NCBI GenBank assembly: GCA_030598425.1
Contig: JAUVPY010000165.1
Coordinates: 1-6,556 of the forward strand
DNA length: 6,556 nt
Source of the DNA: Anaerolineae bacterium
GTDB lineage: Bacteria > Chloroflexota > Anaerolineae > 4572-78 > NAK82
Direction: 5' to 3'
In this document: positions 1 to 6,035 of the stretch, piece after piece
Numbering within the stretch: position 1 is the first letter of the stretch
How the letters are laid out: the number at the start of each line of letters is the position of its first letter
Notes under the pieces: generated by a model
The model's input: only the letters and a program-made list of their open reading frames with translations
Told to the model about the DNA's origin: nothing
The model's database searches: none
Program-made: the position numbers and the translations under genes

Positions 1-1
1 G

Positions 2-916
2 ATCTCGGCCAGGTATCCTGGTATCCGATTGTTGGCTACGCAGGATAAGGGAGATTATATGCAACCTATCTTCGCCTTGGGCAGCGACTTGGACCCCAAG
101 GGGTTGGTCCTCACCTTTGATGGATTGGTGAAAGATGCGACATTCATGTCGGACATGAAGGCACTTCTTAAGACCTTGGAGAGGTATTATCAACTCCCGA
201 TCGATGTGGAATTCGCGGTTGACATCGTCACCGATCGTCCACGACCGGAATATAGCTTACATTTGCTTCAATGTCGTCCGCTCATTAGCCGGGAGTGGGG
301 AGAGGAGCTAGAGCTTCCAACCGATGTGCCCGAAGCGGACAAGCTCTTCTCAGCGAATAAACTCGTGCCCCAAGGTTTTGTCTCCAACATCAACTACATT
401 GTCTACGTTGATCCCGAGGCGTATAGTCAAATCCCCGAACGTTCGGGCAAACTTGAGATTGGCCGGATTATCGGCCGGCTCAACAAGCGGCTTGAAAACG
501 AGCGCTTCATACTTATGGGACCGGGGCGCTGGGGGGGCTCGAATATTGACTTAGGGGTGAAGGTGACCTACGCGGATATTTACAACACTCGTGTTTTGGT
601 CGAAATTGCGATGGGGATAGATGGCGAAACTCCAGAGTGCTCTTACGGCACGCACTTCTTTCAGGACCTTGTAGAATCCAGCATTTATCCATTGCCACTG
701 TATCCCAATGACGAGGGCGTCATTTTCAACCGGGTGTTCCTGGAGGCCGTGCCCAACGTGTTGTCTGAGTTGCTTCCAGACGATGGTCCTTATGCCGAAT
801 ATGTTAAGGTCATTGACGTGCGCACTGCATCCGGCGGGCGTTTTTTGGAGATTGTGATGGACGGGGAGCAGGAGCAGGCTTTGGCCTATCTGACGACAAC
901 CAACAAAATAGCGTAG
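2..916 (+). CDS. PEP/pyruvate-binding (PPDK_N-type) protein, 5'-truncated
   Basis: The reading frame is open from the left edge, so the N-terminus lies outside the window and the visible 304 residues are a C-terminal part; the TTG at 29 is not a credible start. The first ~95 visible residues look like the end of an ATP-grasp PEP/pyruvate-binding domain: a VEFAVDI segment (codons around 206-226) followed by the LLQCRPL motif near 263-283 that closes such domains in PEP synthase and pyruvate phosphate dikinase. The remaining ~210 residues are not the phosphohistidine or PEP-binding barrel domains of those enzymes. They carry a conserved-looking GPGRWGG block (518-538) and a SYGTHFFQDL block (about 641-670), which I associate with a group of large stand-alone PPDK_N proteins of unknown reaction. 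The family assignment is fairly firm, but substrate and role are unknown. The stop lies 9 bases before the methyltransferase gene, with no terminator between them. Confidence 0.75.
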   Translation: MSARYPGIRLLATQDKGDYMQPIFALGSDLDPKGLVLTFDGLVKDATFMSDMKALLKTLERYYQLPIDVEFAVDIVTDRPRPEYSLHLLQCRPLISREWGEELELPTDVPEADKLFSANKLVPQGFVSNINYIVYVDPEAYSQIPERSGKLEIGRIIGRLNKRLENERFILMGPGRWGGSNIDLGVKVTYADIYNTRVLVEIAMGIDGETPECSYGTHFFQDLVESSIYPLPLYPNDEGVIFNRVFLEAVPNVLSELLPDDGPYAEYVKVIDVRTASGGRFLEIVMDGEQEQALAYLTTTNKIA

Positions 917-925
917 ACCCTGTTG

Positions 926-2173
926 ATGTCGCAATTGGTTACGCTGAAATTGACGCAGATGGCCCACGGTGGCCCGGCAATGGGTCGTTATCAAGGCAAG
1001 GTGTTTTTTGTGCCTTACGCCTTGCCGGGCGAGACTGTGGGCGTCGAGATAGAGACGAGCAAAAAAGGGTGGGCTAGGGCACGGCTGCGAGAGGTAATCG
1101 AACCCTCGCCAGAACGGACGACCCCGGCCTGCCCTCACTTTGGTCCGGATGCCTGCGGTGGATGCCAGTGGCAGCACATAGACTATCCCGCCCAGCTCCA
1201 TTACAAGACAGATGTGGTGCGTGACCAATTGGCCCGATTGGGCGGGCTGAACGACGCCCCCGTTCGCCCGGCTCGTGCCGTGGGTGATCCATGGGGTTAT
1301 TGCAATCACGTGCAGTTGCACAGTTCACCCGACGGCTTGGGCTACGTGTCGGCCGACGGCGAACGAGTGGAGCCGATCGATACGTGTCCTATTATGCACC
1401 CTCTGATCTCTGAGCTTTATGGCGAACTGGACATTGAGATTGAGAATCTGGAACGGCTTTCTCTGCGGGCCGGGGACAACACTGGACAGCAATTAGTGAT
1501 CTTTGAGACAAGCGACGATGAACCGTTTGAATTGATGGTGGACCTGCCTATCTCGTGCGCGCTGATGTTGGGTGATGGCACCCCCGTTACCTTGGTTGGC
1601 AACGATTACTTGTTCGAGCGGGTCGCCGGCTACCAATATCGCGTCTCGGCGGGGAGTTTCTTCCAAGTCAATACGGGCGGGGCCGAGGCATTGGTAGAAT
1701 CGGTTGCCGGCTACCTAGCGCCCCGTCCCCATCAGACGCTGCTCGATCTGTACTGCGGCGTGGGACTGTTCAGTATCGCGCTGGCAACACAGGTGGCTCA
1801 GGTGATCGCAGTTGAAGCCAGCCCTGTAGCGGTGGCCGATGCGCATTTCAACGTCGAAGCGGCTGGACTGGATAACGTGCAGGTCATCAACCACGACGTC
1901 GCACAGGCTCTGACCACCCTCGATGAAAGAATTCACGCCGTCATTGCTGATCCGCCCCGCAACGGCTGTGGCCCCGAAGTGGTTCGGCGTCTCGCATCGC
2001 TGCGACCGGAGCGCTTCGTATACGTGGCCTGCGACCCTGCCACCCTTGCTCGCGATGCGAGAGTCATCGTTGAGAGCGGCTATAGCTTGGTCGAGGTCCA
2101 GCCCCTCGATTTGTTCCCCCAGACCTACCACATTGAATGTGTGGCTCTATTTGTTAGAGATGCGTTGGCTTAG
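926..2173 (+). CDS. rlmD: 23S rRNA (uracil-C5)-methyltransferase, TrmA/RlmD family
   Basis: This is a SAM-dependent RNA m5U methyltransferase of 415 residues from ATG 926. A TTG at 923 is also in frame but the ATG is preferred; neither has a clear Shine-Dalgarno. Residues ~5-60 form the TRAM RNA-binding domain. Candidate [4Fe-4S] ligands are C69, C77, C80 (in CGGC) and C154. The Rossmann methyltransferase domain shows FFQVN (~245-249), the SAM loop LDLYCGVGLF (~273-282), ADPPRNG (~341-347), the nucleophile C369 in YVACDPATLARD, and the general base E404 in YHIECVALF. All catalytic elements are intact. The Fe-S motif supports RlmD (23S U1939) over TrmA, but RlmC or a dual-specificity enzyme cannot be excluded. 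The gene follows the PPDK_N gene by 9 bases, and a 133-base promoter-bearing gap separates it from nuoA. Confidence 0.88.
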   Translation: MSQLVTLKLTQMAHGGPAMGRYQGKVFFVPYALPGETVGVEIETSKKGWARARLREVIEPSPERTTPACPHFGPDACGGCQWQHIDYPAQLHYKTDVVRDQLARLGGLNDAPVRPARAVGDPWGYCNHVQLHSSPDGLGYVSADGERVEPIDTCPIMHPLISELYGELDIEIENLERLSLRAGDNTGQQLVIFETSDDEPFELMVDLPISCALMLGDGTPVTLVGNDYLFERVAGYQYRVSAGSFFQVNTGGAEALVESVAGYLAPRPHQTLLDLYCGVGLFSIALATQVAQVIAVEASPVAVADAHFNVEAAGLDNVQVINHDVAQALTTLDERIHAVIADPPRNGCGPEVVRRLASLRPERFVYVACDPATLARDARVIVESGYSLVEVQPLDLFPQTYHIECVALFVRDALA

Positions 2174-2306
2174 AAGCACCAGCAACCGCCAAAATAATAG
2201 TCAGTAGGTCTGATTTTCTTGACAACGCCCATAAGCTGTGATAAACTTAACGCATTGATCCTCTGCTCAAATCACTGGGAGAACCCTCTTAAAGGATTCT
2301 GCTCCT
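2174..2306. other. Spacer between rlmD and nuoA
   Basis: These 133 bases are non-coding. They hold the candidate nuo promoter and leader, and the nuoA ribosome-binding site AAAGGA (2291-2296), which ends 10 bases before the nuoA ATG. I see no convincing hairpin plus T-run that would terminate the rlmD transcript, so read-through into nuo is possible. Confidence 0.6.
2219..2247 (+). promoter_or_regulatory. Candidate sigma70-type promoter for the nuo operon
   Basis: A perfect -35 TTGACA (2219-2224) is followed by a 17-base spacer and TAAACT (2242-2247), which matches the -10 consensus at 4 of 6 positions. A TG at 2239-2240 sits one base upstream, in the position of an extended -10. Transcription would begin near A2254, giving a leader of about 53 bases before nuoA. 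This is the only good promoter-like match I noticed in the intergenic regions, and it lies where an operon promoter is expected. It has not been tested and no operator could be assigned. Confidence 0.6.
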
Positions 2307-2663
2307 ATGCCGATTGAGTACTTGCCAATTCTGGTGTTCTTCGTCGTCGCTGGGCTCTTCGGCGTTATAGCGTTAGTTGTGCCTGCCTTGCTGGGACCTC
2401 GCTGCCCCACTCCCACCAAACTGAAGGCGTATGAGTCTGGGAAAATCCCCTACGGCGACGCCTGGCGTAAAGTCCCTGTGCACTACTACAAGGTCGCGAT
2501 GCTCTTTATTCTGTTCGACCTGGAGGTGGTGTTCTTCTATCCCTGGGCGGTCCTCTTTCGCAAACTGGGGCTTTTTGGCTTGATCGAGATGGGGATCTTC
2601 ATGTTGATATTGTTGATTGGGTATATATACGTATGGAAAAAAGGCGCTTTGGAGTGGGAGTAA
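2307..2663 (+). CDS. nuoA: NADH-quinone oxidoreductase subunit A (NuoA, ND3 homologue)
   Basis: This is a small inner-membrane subunit of complex I, at the junction of the peripheral and membrane arms near the quinone channel. It has 118 residues, the usual length. Three hydrophobic helices are evident at ~5-29, ~62-84 and ~89-110. The long loop after helix 1 carries the family motif YESG (42-45) and leads into HYYKVAMLFILFDLEVVFFYPWA. Acidic residues D71 and E73 in helix 2 match the conserved intramembrane acids of bacterial NuoA. The ATG at 2307 is preceded by AAAGGA at a 10-base distance. It is the first gene of the operon, downstream of the candidate promoter and 14 bases ahead of nuoB. 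Confidence 0.97.
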   Translation: MPIEYLPILVFFVVAGLFGVIALVVPALLGPRCPTPTKLKAYESGKIPYGDAWRKVPVHYYKVAMLFILFDLEVVFFYPWAVLFRKLGLFGLIEMGIFMLILLIGYIYVWKKGALEWE

Positions 2664-2667
2664 GGAG
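2662..2667 (+). promoter_or_regulatory. nuoB ribosome-binding site
   Basis: AAGGAG overlaps the nuoA stop codon (TAA at 2661-2663) and ends 10 bases before the nuoB ATG. This fits re-initiation by ribosomes that have just finished nuoA. Confidence 0.7.
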
Positions 2668-2677
2668 TATCTAGTCT

Positions 2678-3181
2678 ATGGAGCACCCCGATAAAAAAAC
2701 TGGAAGCCTTGGGATTATCACCACCACTCTTGAACTGGCTGTCAACTGGGGCCGCAAGTATTCCATGTGGCCGATGACGTTCGGGTTGGCCTGCTGTGCG
2801 ATTGAGATGATGGCCTCTGGCGCTTCTCGCTTCGATATCTCACGCTTCGGCGCTGAGGTCTTTCGTGGATCCCCACGCCAATCCGATTTGATGATCGTCT
2901 CCGGGCGGGTTAGCAATAAGATGGCCCCTGTCGTTAAGCGACTGTATGAACAAATGCCTTACCCCAAGTGGGTTATCGCGATGGGCGATTGCTCGTCCGT
3001 AGGTGGACCCTTCAACAACTATGCCATTGTTCAAGGCGTGGACAAACTTGTCCCTGTTGACGTGTACGTGCCGGGCTGCCCTCCTCGCCCGGAGGCTCTG
3101 TTCTACGCCCTCACGCTGCTCCAAGAGAAGATTCAGGAGCAAGAGAAACTTGGTGAACGGGTAGAAATGGGTGAGCAGTAG
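2678..3181 (+). CDS. nuoB: NADH-quinone oxidoreductase subunit B (NuoB, cluster N2)
   Basis: NuoB (PSST homologue) binds the terminal [4Fe-4S] cluster N2, which passes electrons to quinone at the interface with NuoD. The protein has 167 residues. All four expected ligands are visible: the adjacent pair C39-C40 in [11 protein letters not shown]105 in MGDCSSVGG, and C134 in [10 protein letters not shown]. The RFD and FRGSPRQSD segments (51-70) typical of the family are intact, and so is the [10 protein letters not shown] stretch (113-122). The C-terminal ~20 residues are a charged tail. The start is ATG 2678 with AAGGAG upstream. The stop TAG ends at 3181, where the left arm of an inverted repeat begins. 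Confidence 0.97.
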   Translation: MEHPDKKTGSLGIITTTLELAVNWGRKYSMWPMTFGLACCAIEMMASGASRFDISRFGAEVFRGSPRQSDLMIVSGRVSNKMAPVVKRLYEQMPYPKWVIAMGDCSSVGGPFNNYAIVQGVDKLVPVDVYVPGCPPRPEALFYALTLLQEKIQEQEKLGERVEMGEQ

Positions 3182-3217
3182 GTCAACCAAGGTCTTTGCC
3201 ATTTTGGCCCGTTGACC
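3181..3217. repeat. Inverted repeat in the nuoB-nuoCD spacer
   Basis: GGTCAAC (3181-3187) and GTTGACC (3211-3217) are perfect 7-base inverted arms separated by 23 bases; an inner CCAA/TTGG pairing (3187-3190 and 3204-3207) is partly compatible. The left arm begins on the last base of the nuoB stop codon. No T-run follows, so it does not look like a terminator. It could be an mRNA stem between the nuoB stop and the nuoCD start, or a DNA operator. The right-hand 9-mer CGTTGACCT recurs upstream of nuoE. Confidence 0.45.
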
Positions 3218-3247
3218 TGTTGCCCTATTTACCATTGCTTGGGACTG

Positions 3248-4996
3248 ATGCCTAATCCAACCGTTGAGAAGCTAAGAACCCAATTCCCGGATGCCGTGCT
3301 TGACGTGAGTGAGTTTCGCGGCGATGCGACTGTGGCTGTGACCCGCGAAGCGTTGCTTGACGTGGCTCGCTTCTTGCGCGACGAACCAGAACTGCGATAC
3401 AACCTGCTGGTGGACCTGACCAGCGTAGACCGGAGTAGTCTGGGGGTTGAACCCCGTTTCGCCACCGTCTACGAGCTGTATTCCATCCCCAAGAACCATA
3501 GTCTTCGGCTGAAGGTCCCCCTTCCGTGGAATGGCGCGACCGAGATGCCAAGGTGTCCCAGTGTCACTGGGATCTGGCCTACTGCCGACTGGCACGAACG
3601 CGAAGTCTACGATCTGATGGGGATTGAGTTCACCGGGCATCCATGGCTGCGTCGGATTCTGATGCCTGACAATTGGGTGGGCTATCCGTTGCGCAAGGAT
3701 TACCCGCTGGGAGGCGAGCCGGTCTACTTCAGCTCTGACCGTGACAACCCTCGCTTTTCCCATCTGGGCAAGCAGATCATGGAAGGGCCGTCCTATCCCA
3801 GCGAGCTGCCAGAAGACGTCGATTCGGAAACGCACCTGGTCATCAATATGGGACCGCAACACCCGGCGACTCACGGTGTGCTTCGCCTGGCAGTCGAGCT
3901 GGACGGCGAGCGCATCGTCAGTGTCAATCCGGACGTCGGCTACTTGCACTCTGGCTTTGAGAAGACGGGCGAGAACAAGCGCTACGAGAAGTTTATCCCT
4001 TATACCGACCGAATGGACTACCTGGCGGCGATGAACAACAATCTGGCCTACGTCCTCACCGTGGAGAAGCTGCTGGGGGTCGCCATCCCACCTCGCGCCC
4101 AGTACATCCGCGTCATCTTGGCCGAGTTGCAGCGCATCGCCAGTCACCTCTTTTGGATAGCGACCCACGCCCACGACGTTAGCGGCTCTATTCACAGTCT
4201 GCTGATGTACTGTTTGCGCGATCGGGAGTGGATCCTGGACATCTTTGAGATGTTCTGCGGCGCGCGCCTGACGACCACTGGAATGAGTGTCGGCGGGCTG
4301 AGACAGGATATCCCTGGTGCCTTTCCCGACGCGGTGCGTGCCTTTATGGACGACTTTCAGGGGCGTCTAAAGGACTATGAGGCGATGTTGACGCGTAACC
4401 CCATCTGGCTGTCAAGGCTGAAGGGGATTGGCGTCCTCAAGGCCAAAGATGCCATCGCGTTAGGCGTCACCGGCCCTATGCTCCGGGCAGGCGGTGTGCC
4501 CTTCGACCTGCGCAAAGCACGGCCATATTCTAGCTACGACCATTTCGATTTCGACATCCCTACCGCCACCGAGGCCGACAGCTATGCCCGTTACCAGGTG
4601 CGCATGCGCGAGATGGAACAGAGCCTGCGCATCGTGGAACAGGCGTTGGATAGACTACCCGACGGTCCCTTCCGCACAGACGATCGCAAGGTGGCCCCGC
4701 CTCCACGTGAGGAGATAGACGATTCGATGGAGTCTCTCATCCATCACTTCAAACTCTACACCGAGGGCTACAAACCGCCAGTTGGTGAGGTCTACGGTAT
4801 GGCCGAGAACCCGAAGGGTATCTTGGGTTTTTACCTGGTCAGTGATGGCACCGCCATGCCTTACCGGCTGCACATACGGGGCAGCTCCTTCGTCAACTTG
4901 CAGGCAACTGACCTTATGGCCAAGGGGCACTTGCTGTCGGACCTGGTTACCATCATCGGCTCGATTGACGTTGTCTTGGGGGACGTGGATCGGTAA
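3248..4996 (+). CDS. nuoCD: NADH-quinone oxidoreductase fused subunit C/D (NuoCD)
   Basis: A single uninterrupted frame encodes both the NuoC (30 kDa) and NuoD (49 kDa) subunits of complex I; 582 residues from ATG 3248. NuoC covers ~1-155, with the signature WHEREVYDLMGIEF (115-128) and the end motif YPLRKDYPL. A linker of ~40 residues leads to NuoD (~196-582), with NMGPQHPATHGVLR (200-213), GYLHSGFEKTGE (231-242), and the usual C-terminus ending GDVDR. The proposed quinone-head ligands of NuoD, His and Tyr (H38 and Y87 in Thermus Nqo4), correspond to H209 and Y258. An in-frame TTG at 3212 would add 12 residues running through the inverted repeat and is less likely. No strong ribosome-binding site precedes ATG 3248, only GGGA three bases away. 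The two subunits are separate genes in many phyla. Confidence 0.95.
   Translation: MPNPTVEKLRTQFPDAVLDVSEFRGDATVAVTREALLDVARFLRDEPELRYNLLVDLTSVDRSSLGVEPRFATVYELYSIPKNHSLRLKVPLPWNGATEMPRCPSVTGIWPTADWHEREVYDLMGIEFTGHPWLRRILMPDNWVGYPLRKDYPLGGEPVYFSSDRDNPRFSHLGKQIMEGPSYPSELPEDVDSETHLVINMGPQHPATHGVLRLAVELDGERIVSVNPDVGYLHSGFEKTGENKRYEKFIPYTDRMDYLAAMNNNLAYVLTVEKLLGVAIPPRAQYIRVILAELQRIASHLFWIATHAHDVSGSIHSLLMYCLRDREWILDIFEMFCGARLTTTGMSVGGLRQDIPGAFPDAVRAFMDDFQGRLKDYEAMLTRNPIWLSRLKGIGVLKAKDAIALGVTGPMLRAGGVPFDLRKARPYSSYDHFDFDIPTATEADSYARYQVRMREMEQSLRIVEQALDRLPDGPFRTDDRKVAPPPREEIDDSMESLIHHFKLYTEGYKPPVGEVYGMAENPKGILGFYLVSDGTAMPYRLHIRGSSFVNLQATDLMAKGHLLSDLVTIIGSIDVVLGDVDR
3556..3572. repeat. 17-base near-perfect palindrome inside nuoC part
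   Basis: TCCCAGTG (3556-3563) and CACTGGGA (3565-3572) are perfect 8-base inverted arms around a single T. It lies wholly in coding sequence, in codons for the PSVTGIW stretch of NuoC, so it may be incidental. Confidence 0.35.
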
Positions 4997-5010
4997 TGAT
5001 GCAATGAGTT

Positions 5011-5042
5011 AACTGGGGCAACGAGTAGGGAGTCAGCCAGTT
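5011..5042. repeat. Inverted repeat after nuoCD
   Basis: AACTGG (5011-5016) and CCAGTT (5037-5042) are perfect 6-base inverted arms separated by 20 bases, in the 98-base non-coding gap between nuoCD and nuoE. The stem is short and weak. It is recorded because it sits just upstream of a second inverted repeat in the same gap. Confidence 0.3.
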
Positions 5043-5054
5043 CCTCAGTGGTAC

Positions 5055-5082
5055 GTCAACTTGTAAACTCGTTGACCTTTTT
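5055..5082 (+). promoter_or_regulatory. GTCAAC/GTTGAC hairpin plus T5 upstream of nuoE
   Basis: GTCAAC (5055-5060) and GTTGAC (5071-5076) form a 6-base stem with a 10-base loop, followed by one C and five T residues (5078-5082). The stem is short and only half G+C, so as an intrinsic terminator it would be weak at best. It could act as an attenuator, a processing signal, or a protein-binding inverted repeat. It ends 12 bases before the nuoE start and immediately precedes its ribosome-binding site. The GTCAAC/GTTGAC core is the same as in the nuoB-nuoCD spacer. Confidence 0.35.
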
Positions 5083-5083
5083 C

Positions 5084-5087
5084 GGAG
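5084..5087 (+). promoter_or_regulatory. nuoE ribosome-binding site
   Basis: GGAG ends 7 bases before the GTG at 5095 and supports that codon as the nuoE start. It directly follows the T-run of the GTCAAC/GTTGAC stem. Confidence 0.6.
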
Positions 5088-5094
5088 CAATAAA

Positions 5095-5592
5095 GTGCTA
5101 TCGGAAGCTGAACAACGGGAACTCGACGAGATTCTGAAGCAGTACCCTGACAAGCAATCGGCGGTACTGGCTGCCTTGTATATCGTCCAGCGCCGGCAGA
5201 ACTACCTGACTGACGATGATATGCGTGACGTGGCCCAGGCACTCGAGATGAACATCACCGAGGTGCAAGCCCTTGTTGGTTTTTATACCCTGTTTCGCAA
5301 AGAGCCGACCGGAAAGTACATGATCCAGGTCTGTACCGATTTACCGTGTGCCTTGCGTGGCGCCGAGGAGTTCTATCATCGCCTGTGTGAGCGGCTCGGG
5401 TTGCCGCCGGAAGGGGGCACCACCGAGGATGGCCTGTTCACGGTTGAGCAGGTTGTCTGCCTGGCTGCCTGTGACAAAGCGCCCGTGGCGCAGATCAACC
5501 TCGAATATTATGAGAACTTGACTGGTGAGGGGATGGACGCTGTGATCGCCGGACTGCGACAGGAGAGCAGCGAGGAGGTTACTGGCGGGTGA
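5095..5592 (+). CDS. nuoE: NADH-quinone oxidoreductase subunit E (NuoE, cluster N1a)
   Basis: NuoE (24 kDa homologue) is a soluble subunit of the NADH-oxidising module of complex I and carries the [2Fe-2S] cluster N1a next to NuoF. It has 165 residues, a normal length. Residues ~1-70 are the helical N-terminal region, with the family stretch VGFYTLFR (61-68). Residues ~73-155 are the thioredoxin-like 2Fe-2S domain. All four ligands are present with the usual spacing: C80-x4-C85 (VCTDLPC) and C122-x3-C126 (CLAAC). The start is GTG 5095. The last bases overlap the following nucleotidyltransferase gene by 4 (GTGA), and the 3' end of nuoE contains that gene's ribosome-binding site. In most nuo operons nuoF follows directly; here two unrelated genes intervene. 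Confidence 0.96.
   Translation: MLSEAEQRELDEILKQYPDKQSAVLAALYIVQRRQNYLTDDDMRDVAQALEMNITEVQALVGFYTLFRKEPTGKYMIQVCTDLPCALRGAEEFYHRLCERLGLPPEGGTTEDGLFTVEQVVCLAACDKAPVAQINLEYYENLTGEGMDAVIAGLRQESSEEVTGG
5572..5579 (+). promoter_or_regulatory. Strong ribosome-binding site for the nucleotidyltransferase gene
   Basis: GAGGAGGT, a near-perfect anti-16S complement, lies inside the nuoE coding end and finishes 9 bases before GTG 5589. It is the strongest such match I noted ahead of any gene here. It favours GTG 5589 over the in-frame GTG at 5601, which would be 21 bases away. Confidence 0.65.
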
Positions 5593-6035
5593 TAAAGTCC
5601 GTGTCGGAGCAAAACCGCTTTAACGTCGACGTGGCTGCCTGCCGCCGATCTTTCATCGCCCGCGAAGAAAGGGAGCAAGCCAGGCGAGAGCTTCGGCGCC
5701 AGGCAGCGCTGAAGGCGGCTATCAATGCGATCAGAAGCGTCATACCTGGCTACGCGATGGTACGCCGAGCCTACTTATTTGGTTCTGTGTTGCGTCACGG
5801 CGCATTTAGGGTTAAATCTGATGTCGACATTGCCGTAGAAGGCGTTGATGCCGCTGACTTCTTCTCGCTCTGGCGAGATCTGGAGGAGGCGATGCCGGAC
5901 TGGGCTGTCGACTTACGTGACCTCGTTCCTGGTTCGAACTTTGCTCGACGCGTGCAGGAGAGGGGACGGTTAATCTATGAGAGAGAAGCTTCTGGCGTTG
6001 AAGGCCGATATCAACGCCGACCTTCGGGCAATTGA
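5589..6035 (+). CDS. MNT-type nucleotidyltransferase, probable antitoxin of a MNT/HEPN pair
   Basis: This 148-residue protein belongs to the minimal nucleotidyltransferase fold (pol-beta superfamily). The active-site signature is complete: LFGSVLR (63-69, with G65-S66) and SDVDIAV (77-83, with D78 and D80). A third acidic residue, D108, lies in VDLRDL, where the family's third carboxylate is expected. Residues ~25-50 are a strongly charged helical N-terminal extension rich in Arg, Glu and Ala. The recognisable domain ends near LIYE (~131); the last ~17 residues lie in the overlap with the next gene and look unconserved. In the characterised MntA-HepT systems such an enzyme adds AMP units to the HEPN partner and silences its RNase. 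The pairing here suggests the same role, which is inference. Start GTG 5589 overlaps the nuoE stop by 4 bases. Confidence 0.85.
   Translation: MIKSVSEQNRFNVDVAACRRSFIAREEREQARRELRRQAALKAAINAIRSVIPGYAMVRRAYLFGSVLRHGAFRVKSDVDIAVEGVDAADFFSLWRDLEEAMPDWAVDLRDLVPGSNFARRVQERGRLIYEREASGVEGRYQRRPSGN

Noticed and set aside
434..447. 14-base perfect palindrome CCCGAACGTTCGGG
   Set aside because: It lies inside the PPDK_N coding frame and a 7-base-arm palindrome is roughly expected by chance in a window this size.
551..1321. 256-codon open frame on the - strand
   Set aside because: It runs antisense across the well-supported PPDK_N and methyltransferase genes and its protein shows no recognisable motif.
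2174..2218. Terminator after the methyltransferase gene
   Set aside because: No stem with adequate pairing followed by a T-run could be found.
3212..3247. Twelve-residue N-terminal extension of NuoCD from TTG 3212
   Set aside because: It would be encoded within the right arm of the inverted repeat, lacks a ribosome-binding site, and NuoC homology begins only after ATG 3248.
3272..4195. 307-codon open frame on the - strand
   Set aside because: It is entirely antisense to nuoCD, whose protein is conserved throughout; the long frame reflects codon bias of the sense gene.
3779..4996. Separate nuoD start at an internal ATG (3779)
   Set aside because: There is no stop between the NuoC and NuoD parts and no convincing ribosome-binding site before this ATG, so a fused protein is the simpler reading.
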